Below are positions 33,591-38,971 of a DNA stretch of 38,971 nucleotides, in pieces (within the stretch, counting starts at the first letter, position 1; the number at the start of each line of letters is the position of its first letter). Source of the stretch: CAYOFK01 sp964403185 (GTDB lineage: Bacteria; Bacteroidota; Bacteroidia; Bacteroidales; VadinHA17); contig CAYOFK010000003.1 of assembly GCA_964403185.1 (NCBI GenBank), forward strand, positions 1 to 38,971. The letters are read 5' to 3'. The position numbers and the translations under genes are program-made. Below the pieces are notes generated by a model that was given only the letters and a program-made list of their open reading frames with translations, had not been told where the DNA came from and ran no database searches.

Positions 33591-35162
33591 TTACTTGGCA
33601 TAATTTACTGCCCGGGTTTCTCTGATCACTGTTATTTTAACCTGGCCGGGATAGGTCATTTCGTCCTGGATTTTCTTTGCAATTTCAACCGACAGGTTTT
33701 CTGCGTCCTGGTCTGACACTTTATCTGACCCCACGATAACACGCAGTTCGCGGCCCGCTTGTATGGCATAGGTTTTCAACACGCCGGGTTGTGATAAGGC
33801 AAGAGCTTCCAGATCTTTGAGACGTTTTATATAGGATTCCACTACCTCACGGCGGGCTCCGGGTCTTGCGCCGGATATGGCATCACAGACCTGGACAACG
33901 GGACCCAGGAGTGTAGTCATCTCCACCTCATCATGGTGGGCTCCGATGGCATTACAAATATCCGGTTTCTCTTTGAATTTCTCTGCGATTTTCATACCAA
34001 GGATGGCATGTGGCAATTCCGGTTCATCATCAGGCACCTTCCCAATATCGTGAAGCAGGCCGGCCCGTTTAGCAGCTTTCGGGTTCAAATCAAGTTCGGC
34101 AGCCATTATTGCCGACAAATTAGCCACCTCTCTGGAATGCTGCAGAAGATTCTGGCCATAAGACGAGCGGTACTTCATTTTACCAACCAGACGGATCAGC
34201 TCAGGATGCAAGCCATGGATGCCCAGGTCTATAGCCGTACGTCTTCCGACTTCAACGATTTCCTCTTCAATTTGCTTATTGGTTTTTTCCACCACTTCCT
34301 CAATACGGGCGGGATGTATGCGTCCATCGGTGATCAGTTGGTGCAAAGCCAGCCGGGCTGTTTCCCTGCGAACCGGATCAAAAGCGGATAAAATAATGGC
34401 CTCAGGAGTATCATCCACAATGATTTCGACTCCGGTTGCTGCTTCAAGAGCACGGATATTTCTACCCTCCCGTCCTATGATCCGTCCCTTAATTTCATCA
34501 GATTCTATATGAAAAACAGTCACTGCATTTTCTATGGCCGTTTCAGTCGCCACCCTTTGAATGGTATGTAATACTGCTCTTTTGGCCTGTTTGTTAGCAG
34601 TCATTTTTGCTTCATCCATGATCTCATTTATATAAGACATGGCTTCAGTTTTTGCTTCTTCTTTCAGAGAATTGATCAGTTGTTGTTTGGCATCTCCGGC
34701 TGAAAGTGCGGACACAGTCTCGAGCTGCTCAACTTTTTGTTTATGCAGTTTCATCAGGTCCTCATCTTTTTTATCAAGAACTTCAAGTTGCCTGGTAAGA
34801 TTTGCTTTAATAGCATCCATATCCTGTTTTTCCCGCTGGTTTTCTTCGATCTTCCGGGACAGGATAATTTCTTTTTGATTGAATTTATTCTCTGCCTGGA
34901 TGAGTCTGTTATTTTTTTCATTGATCATTTTTTCATGCTCTGTTTTAAGCTGAAAAAACTTCTCTTTCGCCTGCAATATTTTATCTTTTTTAATAACCTC
35001 CGCCTCTGCTTCAGCTTCAGAAATAATCTTCCGGCTCTTGTTCCTGAAAATTACCTGAATGATCAGAAAGGTCAAGCCACTTCCAAGCAATACTCCTGTT
35101 CCACCATAAATTATTGGTCCTAAGGCAATTCCCGACTGCAGTATGATCAGTGTTGTATACAT
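33591..35162 (-). CDS. rny: Ribonuclease Y
   Basis: RNase Y is a membrane-anchored endoribonuclease that starts mRNA decay. I start it at ATG 35162 (MYTTLIILQSG, 523 residues), because the upstream extension runs into the 3' end of the structured RNA. Order of parts: N-terminal membrane helix (about 3-38), long coiled coil (about 45-210), KH domain with GRIIGREGRN (227-236), HD domain with His342 and the HD pair 371-372 (GLLHDIGK), and a C-terminal conserved domain ending YPGQVKITVIRE. It lies directly downstream of the 6S-like RNA. Confidence 0.96.
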   Translation of the reverse strand: MYTTLIILQSGIALGPIIYGGTGVLLGSGLTFLIIQVIFRNKSRKIISEAEAEAEVIKKDKILQAKEKFFQLKTEHEKMINEKNNRLIQAENKFNQKEIILSRKIEENQREKQDMDAIKANLTRQLEVLDKKDEDLMKLHKQKVEQLETVSALSAGDAKQQLINSLKEEAKTEAMSYINEIMDEAKMTANKQAKRAVLHTIQRVATETAIENAVTVFHIESDEIKGRIIGREGRNIRALEAATGVEIIVDDTPEAIILSAFDPVRRETARLALHQLITDGRIHPARIEEVVEKTNKQIEEEIVEVGRRTAIDLGIHGLHPELIRLVGKMKYRSSYGQNLLQHSREVANLSAIMAAELDLNPKAAKRAGLLHDIGKVPDDEPELPHAILGMKIAEKFKEKPDICNAIGAHHDEVEMTTLLGPVVQVCDAISGARPGARREVVESYIKRLKDLEALALSQPGVLKTYAIQAGRELRVIVGSDKVSDQDAENLSVEIAKKIQDEMTYPGQVKITVIRETRAVNYAK

Positions 35163-35182
35163 TATTTTTATGTTTATTGAAT

Positions 35183-35378
35183 AAAAAACCCGCATTAACT
35201 TCTGTAATGTTTAATAAAACCCCATTCTGATATGGGAGGAGCCACCAATTTATCTTTGAGATCCAATGTCTATAATTAAATAGAACCCGAAGGTTTTGGC
35301 CTGTCATCCACAGATTGAGTTAAACTCCAATTGTAGAAAGTGTTGAGTTTCAAAAAAGAATTACAGAAATAATGCGGG
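35183..35378 (-). ncRNA. ssrS: 6S-like structured RNA between zapA and rny
   Basis: About 196 nt on the minus strand. The two ends pair as a long closing stem: CCCGCATTA (35378-35370) with TAATGCGGG (35197-35189), and TCTGTAAT (35367-35360) with ATTACAGA (35208-35201), 17 bp with one small internal loop. The 3' end runs into TTTTTT (35188-35183), an intrinsic terminator. Inside are a UUCG-capped hairpin (aaccttcgggtt, 35295-35284) and a CCCAT/ATGGG hairpin. Length, closed rod-like ends and the zapA neighbourhood fit 6S RNA, which binds RNA polymerase. The family call is inference; the stem is directly visible. Confidence 0.62.
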
Positions 35379-35406
35379 CAAAATCTTTATATGTAAAAGA
35401 ACGCTA

Positions 35407-35697
35407 TTACTCTCTTTCCAGGTATTCCTCCAAATCGTTGTTAATTTTTTTTACTTCCTCCAACAGCGGAGAAACATCTGTTTGATTTTCACAATCAATT
35501 ACTTTAACTACATATTGGAGGGCTGCCATGGCTAAAAAATCCTGAACATCTTTATCAGTATACTTTTGTTTATACTGCAATATTCGTTCATTTATCAGTT
35601 TTGCAGCTCTTCGTATCTTCTCTTCATCTGTTCTGCCAATTTTCAATGGATAATACCTGTCCGCCACGTTTACCCTGATTGTCAATTTGTCCTCCAT
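35407..35697 (-). CDS. zapA: Cell division protein ZapA
   Basis: A 96-residue protein from ATG 35697 (MEDKLTIRVNVADRYYPLKI); a GTG two codons earlier is also possible. The N-terminal beta strand block, then EEKIRRAAKLINERILQYKQKY and a C-terminal coiled coil (LLEEVKKINNDLEEYLERE), match ZapA, which bundles FtsZ filaments at the division site. It follows the coiled-coil protein gene by 13 nt. Confidence 0.88.
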   Translation of the reverse strand: MEDKLTIRVNVADRYYPLKIGRTDEEKIRRAAKLINERILQYKQKYTDKDVQDFLAMAALQYVVKVIDCENQTDVSPLLEEVKKINNDLEEYLERE

Positions 35698-35710
35698 ACC
35701 CACTGAGCCG

Positions 35711-36001
35711 TTATTTATTCAACAGAGCAATACATTTGTCAATCTCCCGCACTATTTTAGTCACCTTCATTTTTGCTTCAATGGAATCCTCACTTGATGC
35801 CACAAAGGCTTTTGAAAGGTTTAAACTCCTATTTTTAGTTTCTAATTCATTCAGCATTTCATCCTTTGTGACCAACATTCCTTTCAACAGCTGATTTTCA
35901 TTTTTTAATGTCTGATTTCCCTCCTTTGATGTTTCGTATAACGAAATAATTGTCTGAAGTTTACCCTTTATACTATCTATGATCTCATCTGTTTCAGCCA
36001 C
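35711..36001 (-). CDS. Small coiled-coil protein upstream of zapA
   Basis: A 96-residue, charged, almost entirely helical protein. Heptad-like spacing is visible through about 10-65 (KLQTIISLYETSKEGNQTLK, NENQLLKGMLVTKDEMLNEL, ETKNRSL). No signal or membrane segment. It is in one transcript with zapA, so a role in division, perhaps similar to ZapB (a coiled-coil partner of ZapA), is a reasonable guess from context only. The conserved-looking C-terminus is KMKVTKIVREIDKCIALLNK. Confidence 0.72.
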   Translation of the reverse strand: MAETDEIIDSIKGKLQTIISLYETSKEGNQTLKNENQLLKGMLVTKDEMLNELETKNRSLNLSKAFVASSEDSIEAKMKVTKIVREIDKCIALLNK

Positions 36002-36018
36002 AGGATAATTATTTAATA

Positions 36019-36048
36019 CAAAGTTAACATTGTCACAGATATTTCAAA
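36019..36048 (-). promoter_or_regulatory. Promoter of the coiled-coil/zapA operon
   Basis: Minus-strand TTTG (36048-36045), 18 nt, TAACTTTG (36026-36019), an exact TAnnTTTG. The transcription start would fall about 10-15 nt before the ATG at 36001. Confidence 0.65.
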
Positions 36049-36136
36049 AAAATAGACCTCATATTTTCCCGGGAACAAATAATAATTTTAGCTTTACGCT
36101 TTCATTTTTTAAGACAAAATTAACGATTAAGATTGT

Positions 36137-37879
36137 ATGTATTCATCAAACAGGTTCCTTATATTCCTGCTACTGGCCTTGTCCGCGAGCCATGGAGTAC
36201 AATCACAGACTCTGAACTTTCCAGAGAATTACTTTACTTCTCCGGTTCCTTTCAGGATATATCTTGCAGCAAACTTTGGAGAGATCAGGCCAGATCATTT
36301 TCATTCAGGCATTGATATAAAGACCAACAGCCGGTCCGGCGAGGAATTACTGGCTGCAGCAGAAGGTTTTATCTCCCGGATCACTGTGTTGCCCGGTGGA
36401 TTTGGAAAAGCCGTTTATATACAACATCCGGACGGACATACAAGTGTGTATGGGCATCTCAGCAGGTTTACGCCCAAAGTGGAAGCCTATATAAGACAGA
36501 AACAATACGAAACGGAATCTTTCAGCCAGAACCTGTTTCCTCAAGCCTCCAGGTTCATTATAAAGCAGGGTGATTTGATTGGTTATTCGGGAAATTCAGG
36601 CAGTTCAAACGGCCCCCATCTGCACTTCGAGATCAGGGAAACACACAACCAACATCCGACCAATCCATTACTGTACGGACTCCCCATTGAAGATAACATA
36701 TCTCCAATAATCAGGAATATTATGATCTATCCGCTTCCTGTGGCAAATAATAAACAGGGAATCTCTGAAAAAACCGAATATGCGGTGCGCGGCGGATACG
36801 GAAATTATACCCTAAGGGAGAACCAGACAATCATGGTCCCCCCAAGGTTCGGAATTGGTATTGAAACCTATGACTTACTGAATGGTTATCCCAATAAATG
36901 CGGAGTGTATTCCATTGAATTAAAAATTGACAGCACCAGGCACTCCCTGATCCTGTTCAATGAATTTGCCTTTAATGAAACCAGATATGTCAACAGCCAT
37001 ATTGATTATCAGGAGCGAACAGAAAACCGGCGCAACATCCAAAAAACATTCAGTGAACCGAATAACCGGTCAAGGATATATGAAACCCTGATAAACAGAG
37101 GCTTCATTCAACCTGATGATCTTGATGAACACCGGGTTGAATTCATCATCAGGGATGCCTCCCAGAATACCTCCAGTCTGAGATTCAATTTTCAGGCGGT
37201 ACCTGCCGGGAATGAGGGCGCTCCGGATGAACATAAGAAGGATTATTTAATGACCCTTCCTTATGATCAGAAGAGCAGCTATAAAACCACCGGTTTTGAA
37301 ATGGCCATTCCTCCTGATGCATTTTATAATTCGGTTAATTTCAAACTCGCAATCACTCCATCCGTCAGTTCTGCGCTTTCAAGGACCTATCATGTACATG
37401 ATCAAATTGTACCCATCCATAAATACATAAGCATCCGGATCAAACCTGATTCCATTCCGGCCGGAGCAGAAGGAAAACTTCTTCTTGGGGGCCTGGATGA
37501 CCAGGGGAAGATATTCGCCCGCGGCGGGGAATGGAAAGAAGGTATGGTAGAATTCCTCACACGTGATTTTGGAAAGTACCTGGTGGTTATTGACACGGTT
37601 CCCCCCACCATTCATCCGGTCAATTTCCGTGCAAACCAGGACCTTTCCAGGCTTACATCCATGCGGTTTACCATTAAAGATGACTTTTCCGGAGTATCCG
37701 GATACCAGGGCTACATTGATGGAAAGTGGGCCCTGTTTGAATACGATCCGAAAAACGACCGGCTGGAATATATTTTTGATGGTAAAAGGCTTGAAAAGAA
37801 TAAGCTTCATGAGCTTCGTATTGTTGTTACAGACAATAAGGAAAACATGGTGGAATACAAAACAAAATTTAAGTGGTAA
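36137..37879 (+). CDS. Secreted M23 family (LytM-type) metallopeptidase
   Basis: A 580-residue exported protein with a signal peptide (MYSSNRFLIFLLLALSASHG). The M23 domain occupies about 45-170: zinc ligands His56 and Asp60 in HSGID, and the H161-L-H163 pair in GPHLHFEIR. KAVYIQHPDGHTSVYGHLS is the middle strand block. All metal ligands are present, so it may cut peptidoglycan cross-links. The remaining 400 residues are beta-rich, with Ig-like features near the end (DFSGVSGYQGYIDGKW). The long C-terminal extension is of unknown role. Confidence 0.9.
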   Translation: MYSSNRFLIFLLLALSASHGVQSQTLNFPENYFTSPVPFRIYLAANFGEIRPDHFHSGIDIKTNSRSGEELLAAAEGFISRITVLPGGFGKAVYIQHPDGHTSVYGHLSRFTPKVEAYIRQKQYETESFSQNLFPQASRFIIKQGDLIGYSGNSGSSNGPHLHFEIRETHNQHPTNPLLYGLPIEDNISPIIRNIMIYPLPVANNKQGISEKTEYAVRGGYGNYTLRENQTIMVPPRFGIGIETYDLLNGYPNKCGVYSIELKIDSTRHSLILFNEFAFNETRYVNSHIDYQERTENRRNIQKTFSEPNNRSRIYETLINRGFIQPDDLDEHRVEFIIRDASQNTSSLRFNFQAVPAGNEGAPDEHKKDYLMTLPYDQKSSYKTTGFEMAIPPDAFYNSVNFKLAITPSVSSALSRTYHVHDQIVPIHKYISIRIKPDSIPAGAEGKLLLGGLDDQGKIFARGGEWKEGMVEFLTRDFGKYLVVIDTVPPTIHPVNFRANQDLSRLTSMRFTIKDDFSGVSGYQGYIDGKWALFEYDPKNDRLEYIFDGKRLEKNKLHELRIVVTDNKENMVEYKTKFKW

Positions 37880-38254
37880 GAGTGGGAGTGTTTTTTAAAG
37901 TTCTGTCGTGTAAGCCTTCCTGACAGGAATGCCTCTTTCCCTGGATACCACATGATCCTTGATTCACCGGGATTTATAACTTCTGCACTACTTAAGTATG
38001 AAACATTGAGGTATTGTTTTGATACTCCCCAGTCGATATGCGAAAAACAGTGGAAGAACCACCTGTCCTGGTGCCAGAGCCTATCTCAAGTGTGAACAGA
38101 CCAAGGGAAGTTGATGGATTGATGGGTTAAGGAACCATAGAAACAATAGAAACTATAGAAACAATAGAAACTATAGAAACAATAGAAACTATTCCAGATG
38201 CTTGGTGCCGGGTGTCAGCATCTTAACTCCCAACTCAAAAACAAAAATCCAAAA
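37880..38254. other. Gene-free spacer with tandem repeat
   Basis: About 375 bases between convergent genes. Apart from the 9-bp tandem repeat at 38136-38189 I see no gene, RNA or clear terminator. Confidence 0.6.
38136..38189 (+). repeat. 9-bp tandem repeat, six units
   Basis: Units of (a/t)atagaaac alternate a and t in the first base, so the true period is 18 bp (first unit begins with c). Six complete units, 54 bp. Likely to vary in copy number by slippage. Confidence 0.85.
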
Positions 38255-38971
38255 CTACCCTTCCCACAACGATGCAGGATATACCCCCTGCTCCACCAGT
38301 TCCCTGATCCTGCTTTCAACAACAGGGGTGTCATCCCTGTAAGTCACTCCAAACCATGATTCCCCGCTGTTAAGCACCTTCACCACTTTGCGCTGGCCTA
38401 TCAGGGCCATTACCATATCAGGAATATAATATTCCTTTTGGGGTTCATGGCCATATTGTTTGAGGAAGTCAGAAAAATGCCCTTTAAGAGGGTCAAATAC
38501 CCAAGGCCTGAAACCCCAAAAATTCATTGAGACTGTTTCCTCACCGCTCAGGTAAACCGGTTTTCCCAACTCATTAAGAAACCGGATCCCCTCCGGAGAG
38601 TTTTCAATATTTGTACGTTCAGTGATGTGTACCAGAGTGTGTTCCTCAGAAACCCGGCATACACCACGCGAGACCTTTCCGTGTTCAGATAAGGTTTTAT
38701 CCAATCTGAAACCTACCATAGCCATTTCCTCCTTAACTTTTTCACCCATGAGGAATTCCGTCATAACCTGAAAGGAATGCCTTCCATAAAAATCATCTGC
38801 ATTGATCACGGCAAAAGGTTCGCTTACAGCTTCTCTGGCTGCAAGGACGGCATGTGCAGTCCCCCATGGTTTCCTGCGATCATGGTTATAGGATATCCCC
38901 TGAGGCACCTTGTCAATATCCTGGAATACATAATCTGCCTCCACTTTGCCCCTGAGCTTATTGATGAAAAG
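38255..38971 (-). CDS. Sugar-phosphate nucleotidyltransferase (partial, cut by window edge)
   Basis: The reading frame continues to the last base of the window (LFINKLRGKVEADYVFQDID), so the true start lies outside; about 238 C-terminal residues are seen. Features include PWGTAHAVLAAREAV and AVINADDFYG (the metal-binding Asp pair of NDP-sugar pyrophosphorylases), then VSMNFWGFRPWVFD and EYYIPDMV. The family is NTP_transferase; the sugar cannot be told from this part. It is convergent with the M23 gene. Confidence 0.88.
   Translation of the reverse strand, partial: LFINKLRGKVEADYVFQDIDKVPQGISYNHDRRKPWGTAHAVLAAREAVSEPFAVINADDFYGRHSFQVMTEFLMGEKVKEEMAMVGFRLDKTLSEHGKVSRGVCRVSEEHTLVHITERTNIENSPEGIRFLNELGKPVYLSGEETVSMNFWGFRPWVFDPLKGHFSDFLKQYGHEPQKEYYIPDMVMALIGQRKVVKVLNSGESWFGVTYRDDTPVVESRIRELVEQGVYPASLWEG

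Overview
The window looks like a chromosome segment of a Bacteroidota bacterium, probably class Bacteroidia, taken from a metagenome or short-read assembly. The signs are promoters of the TAnnTTTG type, few Shine-Dalgarno sequences, Bacteroidota-typical families (DUF4293, DUF5916, DUF4136, DUF4382), a ZapA/RNase Y neighbourhood, and an aspartate transcarbamoylase with a separate regulatory chain (pyrBI). One 100-N scaffold gap (14562-14661) is flanked by an exact 55-bp repeat, so it is almost certainly an assembly seam.

Layout. (1) 1-6680, minus strand: a complete tryptophan operon in the order trpE-G-D-C-F-B-A. It is preceded by a promoter, a 21-codon leader peptide with three consecutive Trp codons, and a strong terminator, which is the layout of a ribosome-mediated attenuator. 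(2) 6825-12676: a small membrane protein, a palindrome-rich spacer, a NamZ/DUF1343 exo-muramidase, a secreted S9 (DPP-IV-type) peptidase and a DUF4382 lipoprotein. (3) 12845-19476, plus strand: a tightly packed run of PAP2 phosphatase, GT39 membrane glycosyltransferase (across the N gap), GT2 glycosyltransferase and DUF4136 lipoprotein, followed by two overlapping methylthiotransferase genes (a divergent MiaB, then MtaB). (4) 19898-28219: two DUF5916/CBM9-like outer-membrane-type proteins flank YigZ, pyrB-pyrI and a DUF4293 membrane protein; an SPFH (prohibitin-like) protein follows. (5) 28413-31008, plus strand: nucleoside phosphorylase, SirB1-type transglutaminase-like protein and Wzz-like chain-length protein. 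(6) 31311-36001, minus strand: a coiled-coil protein, zapA, a 6S-like structured RNA, RNase Y, wecB and a UDP-glucuronate-4-epimerase-type gene, with a fragment of a second epimerase copy beside it. (7) 36137-38971: a secreted M23 peptidase, a spacer with a 9-bp tandem repeat, and a sugar nucleotidyltransferase cut by the window edge.

The genes are mainly housekeeping metabolism (Trp, pyrimidine), tRNA position-37 thiomethylation, and envelope biogenesis. I found no CRISPR array, prophage, intact insertion sequence, tRNA or rRNA. The most notable features are the trp attenuator with a WWW leader peptide, the 6S-like RNA between zapA and rny, and the unusual MiaB overlapping MtaB.
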